A DNA stretch of 64,000 bases from Neoceratodus forsteri (GCA_016271365.2 CM057456.1:1398751001-1398815000); one strand, 5' to 3'. Shown: positions 33,331-46,798, counted from the first letter of the stretch. The notes: generated by a model not told the origin, from the sequence alone. Numbers and translations are program-made.

Positions 33331-35935
33331 TCTCCTTTCCCTTCGGGGAAATTTCTGTAACACCAGAACATGGAGGAATAAAACTGTGATAATCAGATTC
33401 TATTCTTGATTCCTCGGATCTGGTGTGCTTCACTGAAACCTGGTTTAGTGATGATTCTATGCCTGTCCTGTAAGTGACTATGCCAGTAGAGTTCTCTGTG
33501 ATGCAATGCCAGAGGCGGGAGTGCACAAGGGGATGCAGGGTTGGCATCATGCTTGAAGCACATGATTTTAGATCACACTAGAAACTCAAAGCATACCTAC
33601 AGAGTGAAACAATGTAATTTCAATGTATGGCCATAAAGGGGGATGCAGGTGTGAGATGTAAGATTCTCCAGGTGTAACACCCTCCGGAGTTGGAACAGGA
33701 GTTTCTACAGGAATATGTGGGTTTCATTGTTGCCCTGGGTAGGACTACTACAGCCTAATTGTGCTGATGGTCTTCAGTGCATCAATAGATGATGGAAATT
33801 CACAGTTTTCTCTGCAGTTCCTCCTGTTAAGATTTGCTGAGCCTCATACTCCTCTGCTACCCACGAACCTGGCCACATTTTGCACCTCATCTTCTCACTG
33901 CAGTTAAATATTTGGAATGTCAGGGATGATCTGGTCAGTTGGATGAATCACCATGTTACTTATTTTCTTGCTGTGCCCCCTCCCCCCAACCCCTTGCTGG
34001 ATGCGTTCTTCACCTGCAGAGAATGTCTGATACTGGCCAAAATGTAATCTTGAGCCAGATAAGCCCAAGGTAGTATTGGACATTTTGCTTATGATTTCAG
34101 CACATGAGCAAGTGTAATAATGGCCATTGCTGACAATACTATGGCTACTGCAGCTTTCCTGGGTCCTCATACTCCAGTTGCATCCACCCATTGACTTCCC
34201 ATTGCAGCTCACTATGGTATCATGATGGTTGAAGGCAACAGGGTGTTTCTGGAAGAGAATCTGATCAGCGAGGGACAGGATGGTTCTTAGAGCCAAATAT
34301 GAGACAGCAATCACCATGAAGAAGTCAGAGTTCATGTCACACATGATCGCCTCAGGTAAGAATAGGACGACCCAACTCTTCTGCACTGTGGACAGATTGA
34401 TTCATTCCCCTTGTCTGAAGTCTGAAGATGTTTTATTCACAGCTAGATGTGTTTGTTCAGTTCTTCCTGGAGAGTCTTCCATTAGAGAAGGGATCTATCT
34501 GAGCAATCTTTTCAGGGATGGCAAGGTTGGGATTGAGAGGGGGAGACACTCTGCAGTGCTTTGGAGTGTGTTTTGGCCAGTCATGGGGGAAAAGGTACTT
34601 GGAGTGATCATTGGGTTATACCCCACTGTTTATAACTCTGACCCAGAGACTACATAACAGTTGGTGGAATGCAGGGAGACCCTAGGTATGGTTTTTGCCG
34701 GCATTGTCCCCTGTTCCCTTTTGAAGGTGTGTTTTCCAGTTGCTCTGATGGGAACCAGGGTTAGACCTCTCTTAAAGAAACCATGTATGGACAGGATATT
34801 ATAGCAAATTATAGGTCAGTCTCAAATCTTCCATTTTGGGGAGAGTATTAAGAAGGTGGTTGCAGTGCAGTGTGAATTTCACCTAGACAGTGTTGATATT
34901 TTTGAACCACTCCAATCTGGTTTCAGGCCTTAGTACAGTAGTGAGACCATGCTCATCATCACAGTGCTAAGTGACCAACTAATGAAGAGGGATAGAGGGA
35001 AGGGCTCTACTGTTATTCTCCTCAATTTCTCAACAGTATTTGATACTGTGGATCATGGGGTTTTAATAGGTCATCTGGTGTATATGGGGGACTCACTGGG
35101 ACAGCCTCAGAATGGCTTGAGTCATTCCTGTCTGGCAGATCCCAGCAGGCCATCATGGGATCTTTCATTTCATGCTGTGCCTTGGGCAGATGTTGGGCTT
35201 CCCAGGGTTCATTGTTCTTCCCATATGTTATTCACAGTATACAGGTGGCTTTTGAAATGTGTCTTTCATTAGATGGTTCGATGTGAGTTTTCACTATTAT
35301 GTGGATTATACTCAGTTATACTCATTCCTTATACCAGATATGTGGGAAGCAATCTCAGTGATGAGTCAATGCCTACTAGAAATCTCTTACTGGATGGCCT
35401 CCAGCTGGTTCAGCCTATATCCAGGCAAGATAGAGTCGGAACTTGTGGAACCTAGTTATGGGTTTGCAAAGATGAGTGATGTGCCACTTCTGCCATTTTT
35501 AAATAGCACTACTTTAATAGTCATGTATGGGGAAAGAATCTGGGGGACACTGTGGACTGCAAGCTGACTTCATGTGGCAGCAGTGGCTCATTGTGGTGTT
35601 CTTCAGCTAAAAATATCTCTTGGATTAAACCCTATTTAGTGCATGTGGATCTGGTGACCCTGGTATATGTCTCTGTCATGTCAAGGCTTGACTTCTGTAA
35701 TGCTCTATACCTATGGCTGACTGGAAAGTTGATGTGTTTCCTGCAGCTGGTGCAGAATGCTGCAGCTAGGCTGGTTATAGGAGCAGTATTTTGGGATCAT
35801 ATCTCTCTCCCATGTTGTGCAGTCTGCACTGGCTGCCAATCACAGAAGGCAGTGCATCCCTTTCAGGATCGCATTTTGTAGATGTATGGACTTCTTGCTG
35901 GAGGGCAAGTGGCATGCACCCGTTCCGATCGGCAA
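33330..35935 (+). mobile_element. Rex1/L2-like LINE (family D), EN-RT remnant 1
   Basis: Plus-strand endonuclease trace 'SSDLVCFTETWFSDDSMPVL' (about 33415). Much further on is the RT motif 'STVFDTVDHGVLIGHL' (35030-35075) with 'GTASEWLESF' in the next frame. The C-terminal 'VMSRLDFCNALYLWLTGKL' (about 35675) and 'VQNAAARLV' (about 35750) are typical of this LINE group. Frames are badly broken, and a large part between EN and RT is eroded. Confidence 0.65.
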
Positions 35936-37150
35936 GTGTGCTGGCAGTTTTGTGCTAGACCAGAAACTCCCCACAGGAAAATGAGAGGTTTGGTGGGAGG
36001 GTCTCTAGTGTGACCATTATCTCAAGGTGAAGTGAGTGCCCATTTTGACCAGCAGGTATGCTGGCAGGTGCATACTATACTGGAAGGCATCACCCATGGA
36101 AAATGAGACTTTCAGAGGTAAATGTACTGTATCTGGCTAGTGCTTTTGAAGAGATTGGAGTGAGTTGCTTGTGCCATTGCTAAGTCTGGAAGAGGTGGAC
36201 ACAAATGAGAGTCCTCAGAGTACAGTCTAATGTAGATGTTGTGAGGATGTTGTGGACTACTTTCCCTCAGATACTGTGTTCCTTTTTCATCTTTCTACTG
36301 ACTTTGCAGGAACCTATGAAAAAGTGCATAGGTCTCTGGAGGTGGATTTTTTAGTACGGGTTTGGGCTATTTCCATTGTTCCATTGTCATCTGGAATTTA
36401 TGGCCCTGCTGAATTTAAGGGGTGAACAGCTGGATTTGTGAATAGTCTTGGCCTTTGGATGCTGAATGCCATTATTTGAAGGAGCTGATTTTCCTTTTAA
36501 CTAGCTACTGGGAAACATCCTGACAAGAATTATTTTGGCCTTTTCCCTTTTTGGGCTACTGGAACTTTTTATCTGGCAGACTCTGTGTTGGATCAAAAAA
36601 TGAAGTATTGATTTTCTTCTGGAAAATCTTCTATAAAAAGGTTCTAGAGTCTTTTGGGGGTCTCTTTGGGAGAGCTTCCTCATCTGTTTCAGGTTTTGAG
36701 TTTGCCCATTTCCCTGGTCATCTCTCTGGGTAGTAGCTCCAAGAAGAGGTGGCTGTGAGTTTCTGGCTCCATTGAGTGTATGGCCAACACAGGCTGTGGT
36801 CCACAGATGACTATTGGTCTCAGTGAATCCTTGGATGGTATGCCTTCTTCTACTTTGGACAGCACTGGCCAGGTGGTCAGATAAGCATACATACATACAG
36901 TATATTATGTGCATGGGCATAAGGGTCTATTCTAGGGAGGAACTATGGAAACTGAGACCCCTGGATATAGAATGTTTTGCCCTTCATTGGGGGTTGCAAC
37001 ATTGAAGGGCATTTAATATCTGTCACCTGAAAAGAAGGAGTAGAAATGGTGGGTAGTTCAGTCCTGCCAGTGTGGGTGAGAGAGTAAGGAGGCACTTGCC
37101 TCACAGTAAGGAGATAGGCAGAAATGTTTCCTGCCTTGTCCCAATACTGA
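35936..37150. other. Unassigned interval between LINE copies
   Basis: No transposon ends or domains were recognised. Its open frames have no family resemblance. Confidence 0.4.
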
Positions 37151-37860
37151 GGCAATGAAGGAAGCAGGAGGTGTCAAGTCGGTGAACCCACCAGGCTCCA
37201 CCCAGCCCAGGTGTTGCTTTGCAATGCTAGCTCAATGGTGTATAAAGCTGCCATCATCTGTGATGTCATTTTGGATTCACAAGACTACATGGTATGTATC
37301 ACAGAGACCTGGTTGGATGATTCAGCTGGGCCTGTGATGGGGTGGGGGTTAGTGCCTCCAGGTTTCTATGTGTTACATTGCCCAAGGCTGGGGTAAAAGG
37401 GTGGTGGTGTGGCCATCTGTATCACAGTCAGCTTGAATTATGCAGTGTCACCCATGGAGAATGTGGGATCATTTGAGTATGTGGCTATCGAGTGGTTGGC
37501 TGGCCTGAGATGTAGGTTAATCCTTGTGTACTAGCCACCTGGCAGGAGCAGGTATTTTCTCCAGGAGTTTGCTGAGGGGCTGTCGGAATGGGTTTTGGAG
37601 TCTCTGGGGATTTCAGCACCAGAGTTGATGACCACATGGATTTATTTGCAAACAAACTGCTCCAGCTCACTAGGCAGCTGAGTCTCAGGCAAGAGATTAC
37701 CACAACCACAGACTCAGATGGAAAACACACTTGACCTTACTTTCTCAGTGGGGTTGCAGACAGATAACATATTACTGGACCCTGTCGTCTGGTCAATAAC
37801 TGTATCATAATATTCAATGCTGGGGCCATTGAGTAGCCATCTTCAACTGTGGAAGGGATC
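37150..37860 (+). mobile_element. LINE family D, endonuclease fragment
   Basis: 'DYMVCITETWLDDSAGPV' (about 37285), then 'FYVLHCPRLG', then across frame shifts 'GSFEYVAIEWLAGLRCRLIL' and 'LDLTFSVGLQTDNILLDPVV'. It covers most of the endonuclease, then stops. The same region recurs 0.8 kb downstream in the next copy. Confidence 0.65.
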
Positions 37861-38059
37861 AGAACCATTCTAAATGGGTCTTTTGGACACTTCAGGTCAG
37901 GCTGAGGTCTCTATCAGGGGGTGCAGTGCTATGGCGGAAGCCTCGATAATGGGGCATTGTCCATGGCATTGGACTTTCTGGCACCAGACCATTCTTGCCT
38001 CCAAGAATGATCTGGAGAGAGGCCTGACGTGTTTGACTTCCATCCCCAGGGTTCCCACC

Positions 38060-40530
38060 AGACCGAGTGGGCAGGCAGCCAGAGGGGCTGCAGTGACTTC
38101 CAATCCCCTTTGGGTGGTGTTATGCAATGTCAGATCAATGTGGAACAAGGCCACAGTATATATTAATTTCCTCAGTCGATCTGGCTTGCATCACGAGACC
38201 TGGTTGGGTGATGATGCTGGGCCTGTTTTGGAGGCAGCTGTCCCCACTGGGTACTCTGTGAGACACTGCCCGAGGTGGGAATGCAGGGGTTGGGGTGTGA
38301 CCATCTGTTTTAGATCTGGCCTGAACTTCATCATGTACCCAGTGGGGACAACTAGGTCCTTTGAGTATGTGGCTGTGCGTGGGGGTCCAGGTGCAGGCTG
38401 CAGGATTTTCCTCATTTATTTATTTATTTAGTTTTTGTTGACCAGGGTGGGGGGAGAATTACTGCAACAGGTGGTGGACTTCATTGTCGGCAAGGTGTTG
38501 GAGTCTCCCAGATGTTTAATTCTGGGGGACTTCAATGCCTGGGTCAACAATGAATCCTCACAATTTGGGTCAACCTTCTCCAGTTAATGTCATCGGTGGG
38601 CCTGACACAAGTTGTTATTTCTGTGACCCATCACTGCAGCCACATGCTGGACCCAGTGTTCTCACTGGGGCTTGAGGTGATTAACCTCAAGATTGATCAG
38701 GTTGTGTGGTCTGATCATTACACAGTGGAGTTCTTATTTGGGCCCCCCCCCAATAGTCCTTCCCTTATTGAGATAGTCATCTACCGCTCTTTAAAGGGCT
38801 TGTCCCAGAGGGACTACTGGCCGTGGCTGGTTTATCTAGTGTAGTCACTGCATGCGCGGTTGGCACAGTTGAGACATTTGCTGCTTATAACAGGGCAGTC
38901 TCTGGGGCACTTGATGCAATCACACCAGTCCTGTGTATGACCCAGATCTTCTCACTTAAGGTCTCCCTGGTTTGACGGGGATCTCAAGGTGATGAAGATC
39001 AAGAGTCAGAAGTTGGAGCATTGCTGGCAGAGGACCCAATCAGATGGGGACAAACTAGCCCTGCATGCTCATTATTGAGAGTACAGGGCAATCACCCATA
39101 AGAAGACAGAGTTCCTGTCCAGGGAGATTGCTGTAGGGAAGAACGGACCTGCTTAGCTTTTTCGGACAGTGGACAGACTTTTACGCCCAGTCTGTCTACA
39201 GCCAAGAAAAGCCTTTTCAGTCACATTGTGTAAGGAGTTTGCTTGGTTCTTCTCTGATAGGGTGTCCTCTATCCGTCAGGGGATCATGTCACTGGACCCT
39301 ATTATGATTCGCAGTGGCTAACCTGGGGGCAATAGAGGTGCCCTGTCTGTCTGGATGGAGTTTAAACTGGTGGAGGTGGCTGAGGTCATTGAGGTTATAT
39401 CCAGACTGAAGCACACATATTGTGAACTGTACCCAGCACCAACATGTTGCTTAATGAGAGGTTTTGGTGCCGTTGGCCTGGTGTTCACTGGAATAGTCAG
39501 GTGTTCATTGATGGAGGGCGTATTTCCAGATGGCTTGAAAGAGACTCTGGTGAGGCTTCTTCTGAAGAAATCATCTCTCGACCCTGACATTCTTGCAAAT
39601 TATGGTCCTTTCTCCAACCTCCCCTTTTTGGGTAAGGTTGTCAAGAAAATTGTGGTGTAGCAGCTTGAGGAGCACCTTGTGACCTTTGACATCTATGAGC
39701 CACTCCAGTCAGGTTTCAGGGCCAAGCATAGTACTGAAATGGCATTAGGCTGCTCAGTGATCTCCTCAGGGTGAGAGACAGAGAAGAATGGTCAGTTCGT
39801 GTCTCCTGGATCTCTCCTCAGCCTTTGACACCGTAGATCATATGGTGCTGCTCGATTGTCTCAGAGTATAGTGGACTTGCCGGCACTGTTATCCACTGGT
39901 TTGAGTTCTTTATCTCGGGCAGGAAGCAATGCATGGTAATCAGGAATTTCTCCTCCACTCCAGAGTTCTGCCTTGTGGAGTGCCTTAGGGGTCGATCTTG
40001 TGACCTATTTTATTTACAGTGTACTTACTGTCCTTGGGTGAGCTCATTAGGCATTACAGTGTGGGTTTTTACTGCTATGCAGATGAGACCCAACTGTATA
40101 TGTCCTTTGCCCACAGAACATCAGATGCCATGGAAGTGCTTAACAACTGCTTGGCAGAGATCAATGACTGGATGTCCTCCAGCTGGTTGTGACTGGACCC
40201 GGACAAGACAGAGGTACTCTTGATTGAGCTGGTCATGGGAGTGTCACGATGCTGGGATGCTGGACCTTCATCTGGGTCCAATGCCATTGCTGGCCTCCAC
40301 TAGGGTGCAAGATCTTGGTGTGATCCTTGACAATAGACTGACACTTAACCTTTAGGCTGCTGACAAAATTAGAATGTATAGGAATTTTGGACTGATATTG
40401 ATATATCAGTCCACGGCCTTGCAAGGGTTAAAACTCAGGTATCAGCTGTCATTCAAAGTGGGTTTTACCACCGAGGAATATCGCCAGGATCAAACCCCTG
40501 GTTCCACCTGATGACCTGCCCACCCTGAAA
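38060..40530 (+). mobile_element. LINE family D, endonuclease to RT
   Basis: The most complete member here. Motifs: 'VVLCNVRSMWNKATVYIN' (about 38115), 'HHETWLGDDAGPVL' (about 38190), 'PRCLILGDFNAWVNN' (about 38510), 'VVWSDHYTVEF' (about 38701) and 'SPWFDGDLKVMKIKSQK' (linker). The RT follows with 'EGVFPDGLKETLVRLLLKK' (39515), 'LQSGFRAKHSTEMAL' (39705) and 'LDLSSAFDTVDHMVLLD' (39806 on). Late RT motifs are frame-shifted. It ends where a CR1 tail begins at about 40532. Clade Rex1/L2-like is a judgement from motif style. Confidence 0.75.
38408..38432. repeat. (ATTT)n run
   Basis: A short ATTT microsatellite-like run interrupting the family D endonuclease reading frame. Confidence 0.8.
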
Positions 40531-40531
40531 C

Positions 40532-41458
40532 ACAGAAACATAGAATTTGATGGCAGATAAGGACCCCCTTGGCCCACCTAGTCTGCCCATTTCCCTACCT
40601 AATGGATAAGCTGCAGATTTTAGTTAACCAACAGCCTACTTCCTCCTACCCACCCACTAGAACTACCTTATGTCTGTCTCATGCATTCTTGAATTGTCCC
40701 ACTGTTTTTGATTCCACCATCTCCTCAGGAAGGCTGTTCTGTGTATCCACTACTCTCTCTGTGAAAAAATACTTCCTCATATTACCTCTCAGCCATCTCC
40801 CCTCTATCTTCAAATTGTGCTTCCTTGTTCTGGCTCATCCCTTTTTCTGAAAGGTGCTACCCTCTTAGACATTGTTGATTCCCTTGAGGTACTTGAACGT
40901 TTCTAACATGTCTCCCCTCCTTCCTTTCTCTCCTCAAGGTTATACATATTAAGCTCCTTTAATCTCTCTTTGTATATCTTCTGGTGCAGACCCTGCACCA
41001 TTTTAGTTGCCCTCCTCTGGACAGCCTCCATTCTGTCTATGTCCTTGCAGAGATGGGGTCTCCAGAACTGCATGCAGCACTCTAGATGGGGTCTCACCAA
41101 CTGTCTGTACAGAGGGATAACAACTTTCTGTTTTCTACTGGTGATGCCTCTCCCTATGCATCCCAGTATCTCGCCAACCCTCCTTACTGCCGTCTCACAT
41201 TGCTTGCCAACCTTTAGGTCATCTGATATGACTACCCCCAGGTCCCTTTCCATTTATGTTGTTGTTAGTACCTCATTCCTATTGTGTACTCTTCCCCTGG
41301 GTTTTTGTTTCCCAGGTGCATTATTTTGCACTTCTTTGCATTGAATCTAAGCTGCTATATATTTGACCATTCCTCCAGCCTTGCCAAGTCCCTTCTCATC
41401 CTTTCCACCCCACCTTCTGTATCGACCCTGTTGCAGATCTTTGTGTCATCTGCAAAGA
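40532..41458 (-). mobile_element. CR1 LINE 3' fragment, same subfamily as 3552-6246
   Basis: The minus-strand C-terminal RT region: 'ERDLGVVISDDLKVGKQCE' (about 41250), 'GCIGRGITSRKQKVVIPLY' and 'KDIDRMEAVQRRATKMVQG', then the 3' UTR. The + strand edge is 'cagaaacatagaatttgatg'. It is 5'-truncated and lies outside the duplicated segment, abutting the end of the family D LINE. Confidence 0.8.
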
Positions 41459-42530
41459 AAAGAGAGAAAAAGAATGATTTGGAGTTTGATTTGTGCTAGC
41501 CTCCTGACTTGGATGCTGATGAGAGCCCTAATCAGCCTGGCTGGATGGCTGGAAGGGTTGCATGGAAAGAATAAAAACACTTAAGACAACTATCTGGCCT
41601 ATAGTTCTTATGTGGGAAATTAAGGTGAGAGAGAAACTCCTGCTGAACATATTGCGCTCACTCTGGCTTTGAATTTAAATTATGATGGTAAATTTGCTAC
41701 AAGTATGACTTGGCTCACAGTGGAGGAAGGCAGTCAGAGATGCCAGACGAAGGTACTTTTTCTTTTGCTCTTTTGCTTTTTAAAATTCATGCCATCGCTG
41801 AGGAAAGAAACTGTGGAAGGTATACATAATACCCGTCTTTGGCACCTCAGACTTTTATAGATGGTGTCTTGACGTTTTCCTTAGTGATGCTATATAACAA
41901 ATGTGGAATTAAACATGGGATATACCCCTCTAAATTATTGTTCTCACCGCAGCTTGAACTCCAGCCACATATAGTTTTGCCATTTAAAGATTCAGTTTTC
42001 AGCATGGGGCGTTAAGCCTTTTAATGTCACCATAATTTTAAGTGAAACTCTTTAAGGGAATCTGAGTTGCTAAAAGATCGTTCCATGAGTGGGTTCCTGA
42101 AGAAAATGGAGCTCTTTGCCTATGTTTACTGTTAGGATTTGGACAATTTAATTTTCACTCTCCTTCTATTTAAAACATTTGTTAGGTGGCTTTTAGGCTG
42201 ATTGTTCCAAAAGCTAGTGTTAGCTTTCTTGTTTGTCTTCTTGAGGTAGTATAAGGGAGATCACTGACAGTAAATAGTGATTTTTCTGGCTCTTGGTCCC
42301 TAAAAATGTGACCGGAGTCATTCTTCGCTGATGGACTTCTAAATAAATGAAGCCTCAATATTAATCTTCAGTAAATGGAATCTAATTTACGGAGTCAACA
42401 AGCTTGCTATGAGTGCAATTATATTTTAATATTTTGAGTTATACTTTAGTCTACATGTGTTTAAATCTTTCACAGTTTAATTGTGTACTTGATCACCACT
42501 CAATGCCATGGCACATTTCTTAATCTTAGG
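41459..42530. other. Unassigned interval
   Basis: AT-rich DNA with no recognised coding or repeat feature. Confidence 0.5.
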
Positions 42531-42534
42531 GGCC

Positions 42535-42790
42535 CAGATATTCAAACTGCGCCATTCTGAGGCGCAAGCCCCTGCGCTGCTCAAAATAGTTGAGCAGGGG
42601 TGTGGCCGGGGTGATATTCAAAGGAGTTGCGCTATTGAGCAACTCCTTTGAATATCACCCCCCAGCCACAGCACTTACGCATGGCGCAGTGGAACTTGCG
42701 CCACCGCAAGTTGCCAGAGTTGAGCATTAAACTTGCGGTGGTGCAAGTACCATTGCGCCATGCTCAAATGTCCGATATTCAAAAGGTGAA
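42535..42790. mobile_element. Fold-back element with three nested hairpins
   Basis: Starts at 'agatattcaaactgcgcc' and ends near 'ccgatattcaaaaggtg'. It contains a hairpin with 'cccctg...gctca / tgagcagggg' arms (about 42570-42600). It also has a perfect 23-bp hairpin (42608-42630 with 42639-42661, 8-base loop). A further imperfect inverted repeat of about 28 bp (about 42683-42711 with 42732-42760) is built on 'acttgcg.caccgcaag'. There is no ORF. It looks like a MITE-type or fold-back DNA element. Confidence 0.6.
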
Positions 42791-42962
42791 ATGCAAATGG
42801 GGCCATAATTTATGCAAGGCGCAGGGGGGGCCATTTGCATCTCTTTGTAGCCCCATTGCATGCCATTTGCATGTAAGGTGCGCCGATCCTGAGGACTTGC
42901 GCCTGGCCACCCTGCCTTTGGAGGAGACCACTAGCCCAGAAGGTGGTCCAGTTAAGATGCAG

Positions 42963-43046
42963 GGTTTATATTTTTTGCTGTCTCTCTGTCTGCTCTCAAA
43001 GCGAGGTTTATATTTTTTGCTATCTCTCGGTCTCCTCTCAAATGCA
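42963..43046. repeat. Two 42-bp direct repeats
   Basis: Units at 42963-43004 and 43005-43046 both begin 'ggtttatattttttgct' and share a CT-rich middle, with a few substitutions. Confidence 0.85.
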
Positions 43047-43439
43047 GCTCTTTCTCCCACACACTAGGTAAGGCGAAAGTGAAAGTCTTTCACTCTTTTG
43101 CATGATTAACTTCCTGCCTGAAGCATGTAACCTGCAGACTATGAGCCATGTGATCTGCAGGCTGTTACAATGCTCACTCACTCCGCCTCTAAAAGAAAAT
43201 AAAGTGAAGTAACTCGGAGTCATCATAACACGAAGTCATTATGACATGAAGTGGCGAAGCATTGCATTTCAATAGGCACTTCACATAGCTATATGTTGAG
43301 GTGGAATAGGGCACTTTGCCTCTTCTATGCTAGCGAAGTTTAACTTCACTGCATCTCTAGTCATGGAAACCCATAGGATGTATTCACCCCAGAAATACCT
43401 GAAATAAGTGATTTTTGGCAATGCTTAGTGGACTCCATG

Positions 43440-46045
43440 GTCTTTCTACCTAAGGTTTGAATATTTTTTGAAATACCTACTTGTTGATTGTGGTTTTATC
43501 AACTGGCATGGCAGTGTGTGTGGGCTAATTGAATTAACAGGATTCTAGCCAATAAGTTATTTGTGCCATGGTATACCTGAGGCCAAAGCCACTGGAAATC
43601 AGTTGACTCCCAAGTGTATAAGGCTGCAGAAACACCTGCACAAAATTCATATGACTGGCGAAAGCAGCTTACTACAATGACCTCCTAGGAAAGACCTAGG
43701 GTAGAGGGAGGGAGTTCTGAGACTCTGTAAAATCCCTCACTGGTAGAGCCTCAAGGGCCCCACCGGACCTTATAGTTACCCCTTCCACCACTCTGCAAGA
43801 CCCTAAGGAACTCCCTGATGCTTTTAATGTCACCTTCATGAACCTCAGCAGTGTTTTGCCACCTGAATACCCGAATCACACCCTTGCAGGCTGGGAGCAA
43901 AACCTCAGCACTCCAACACCACAGGATAATGTTACCCCACCATTCTACTTCAGGCAAATCTCCCCAGTTGAGACCATCAATTATATCAAATGGGTCCTTG
44001 GTAAGACCAGAATGGGAAGCAACATGATCGACATGAAGATGGTAGCACTCACATTAAATAAACTTGTGGCACCGCTCACCAAGGTATTCAACACCTCGCT
44101 GAGATCTGGCATCTTCCCTGACATGTGGAAAGCGGCTCTTGTCAAACCTGTTTTTAAATCAGGAGACAGAGTTAATCTAGCAAACTTCTGGCCTATCTCA
44201 ATCTAACCCCCCCTTCTCCAAAGCACTTGAAAGTGTGGTCTCAGAACAACTAACTGAGTAATAATAATAATAATAAATTTTATTTGTGTGGTGCCTTCCA
44301 AAAAACAAGGTGCCTTAACAATAATTAAAATCACAGTGTCAACAGACAAACATCTCAGCAACAAACAATATAATCAAACTGATACCTAGAAAAGCATAGC
44401 CTTCTCTGCCTGCAACAGCATGGTTTCTGACAAAACCACTCCACCGTCACCGCGATAGTGAAGTACACCACTCAGCTCTATGGGGCCTTGGATTAAGGTT
44501 TGGCAGTGGGTGTCTATCTTCATAGACCTCAAGAAGGCCTTTGACACAGTCAATCACCAACTGCTACTGAAATGTCTCCACACTACAGGATTGTCAATGA
44601 ACTGTGTGACCTGGTTCCATAGCTACCTCACCCATAGATCCCAGCGGGTCAGGATTGGCAATACAATCTCTGAGCCCAGGGAGATAAATCTTGGGGTCCC
44701 ACAAGGTTCCATCCTCGGGTCCTCTCTTTTTCAGACTTCTTCAAATGGTATGCTTTCCACCTGTCCTGCACAGGCTTTACCTATGCGGTGATCGATGCAG
44801 TTATCTCCGTCCTAGGGAAAGACCTGGGATCATTAGCTCAGAACTTCAGCTCAATTTCATGCATTAGAATCCTGGTTCTAGTAAAACTGCTACTCAACTA
44901 CAAAAAGACAAACAGCATGTTCTTCGGCACTACATAGAGCAAGATTTATGGTCTCTCCATACTTGTTGCTAAGGTGAAGCACTAGACTGGGTTGATACAT
45001 CAAGCATCTAGGGATTCACCTTGATGACATCCTCTCCTTCACTGTTCATGCTGAGCAACTGATAAAGGCCACTGACATGAAGCTTGGCATCCTGTACAGA
45101 CATTGCATCCCTGAAACTTGTTACGTGCAGCTCAGTTTTCTCATCTGTGGATTATGGTCTTGTTATATACAGGGCAGGCACAAACACTGCACTTAAAAGG
45201 GTCAAAATCATCCACAATAAGGCCAGCCAACTGGTCCTGGGAGTATACAAAATGACTCACTCTTGTGACCTATACAAGGAAACTGGCTGGCTCCCGCTCC
45301 ACCTCAGACTCCAATACCAGGCCTGAATCCTTGCCAAAAAGTCCCTGATGTGGTCCATGCCTAGTGGTACTTCAGCCCTCTTTGAGCCTGCACAAGCAAC
45401 TAAATGCCTTAGGAGTGCCTCCAGAGCTGTCCTAACTGTCCCCTACAAATGAACCACCCTTGGCCAAAGATCCCTGTCTTACTGTGGCCCAAATGGTTCA
45501 ATGATCTGCCTGCAGACCTTGTCGACTCCCCTAAACTTGGCCACTTTAAAAATGGGCTTCAATCTCTTCTTGCCAGCAAATCTGTCTGCCAATGTTTCTG
45601 TTAACCCATGGCTGCTGTCAGCTAGATCTCACATCCCTCAAGGACTTCCCTCTCTCACTACCACCCTCTTTTTCCCACATCTGACCACCTCCCCCTCCCC
45701 ATCTCCCACTACTACCTCACCTTGTAAAAGCCTCACCCTAGCTGCTTAAACTGCATTTTATGCAATCAAAGAGCACCCTGTCTGCACTGTAACCTGATTG
45801 TTAAACACTGTACCACACTTAACTAGTGCAGCATTAATATGTTTCTCCACAGATGTAGTCTTGTTCCTCCATACACCTGTTGTACTCAGCTTAATGTTGT
45901 AACCGCACACTAATACTCATCTGTGTTGATGTCTTTCTGTACTGCAATGTATCATCACCTGCAATTGTCTTGGTATTTTCTGTTGACTTGGAGCCTTTGT
46001 AAATGAGCCCCTGTCTCAAAGGTATTAATCCAAATTTGAACTAAA
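43440..46045 (+). mobile_element. Rex1/L2-like LINE, decayed (copy B)
   Basis: Counterpart of 160-2790. The RT N-terminal frame is 43838-44206, the RT core around 44520 reads 'IDLKKAFDTVNHQLLLKC' and the C-terminal part is 45084-45326. The YADD region is disrupted here by extra bases ('tatgcggtgatcgatgc' near 44783), unlike copy A, and a stretch is lost around 45105. The A-motif, by contrast, is closer to consensus in this copy (IDLKKAFD versus KDLTKAFD). Confidence 0.8.
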
Positions 46046-46449
46046 TGTTTATTTAAAGGTTACTTAAGCATACTGTACTGTCCCAGGAGACTGCTGGAAC
46101 CTGTTTGCATACAGTGTACTTTTATTTATTGAGTTCTGGGAACTGTAAGTCCACTGAGACAATTACAGTCCCTTTTTCAGGGTCGACCCAGAGAATATAA
46201 TCATAGGGTTACAGCACAAATTAAATACATAACAATGTATGTACACCTGAGGAACAATAATAGCGATGGGAGAAAGACATGCATTATTGCTCTCTATATG
46301 CTGTTTTTATGTGTTCTTGTATATTTCGTAATGACTTTATGTTGAGTAAATTTGTACACCTTGCCATAAACAGTCCTTGAAGCAAACTAAGGAGGACTAG
46401 TGAAACCATTCGAAGGTGCCCATAAAGGAACTTTCTGTTACGCTATTTC

Positions 46450-46791
46450 CTTGGTCACCCAGTTGAAGAAATCAATCAGATTTAACTGGCATGAACCCCC
46501 AACCCATGAATCCAAGCTGCCTTTTGTCTTGTAAACCATTGGATTCAAGCAAGATACTCCATTATCATTTCCTTGAACAGGGTGTCCATTAATTTCCCCA
46601 CCACTGATATTAGACTGACCAGCTCATAGTTGATAGCCTCCTTCCTTACTTGCCGATCTGTGGGTAGGACTATATCTGCCCTCCTCCAGCCCTCTAAGAC
46701 CCCTCCTGTTTCAAGTAAGTCATTGAATAAGGTCATCGGTGGTACAGCAAGCACCTCCCGGAGTTCCCCTAGTACCCTTGGATTTATCCCA
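46450..46791 (-). mobile_element. Older CR1 RT fragment, 3' part (copy B)
   Basis: Counterpart of 3171-3544. It reads 'MTLFNDLLETGGVLEGWRRA' and 'NYELVSLISVVGKLMDTLF' on the minus strand. Confidence 0.75.
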
Positions 46792-46798
46792 TCTGGTC

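Noticed and set aside
32926..33363. 145-codon minus-strand open frame
   Set aside because: No domain and low-complexity basic/proline content. It lies beside, and antisense to, the start of a plus-strand LINE.
42608..42661. Hairpin as a rho-independent terminator or microRNA precursor
   Set aside because: The genome is eukaryotic, and the hairpin is part of a larger fold-back element with more inverted repeats. Nothing else supports a microRNA.
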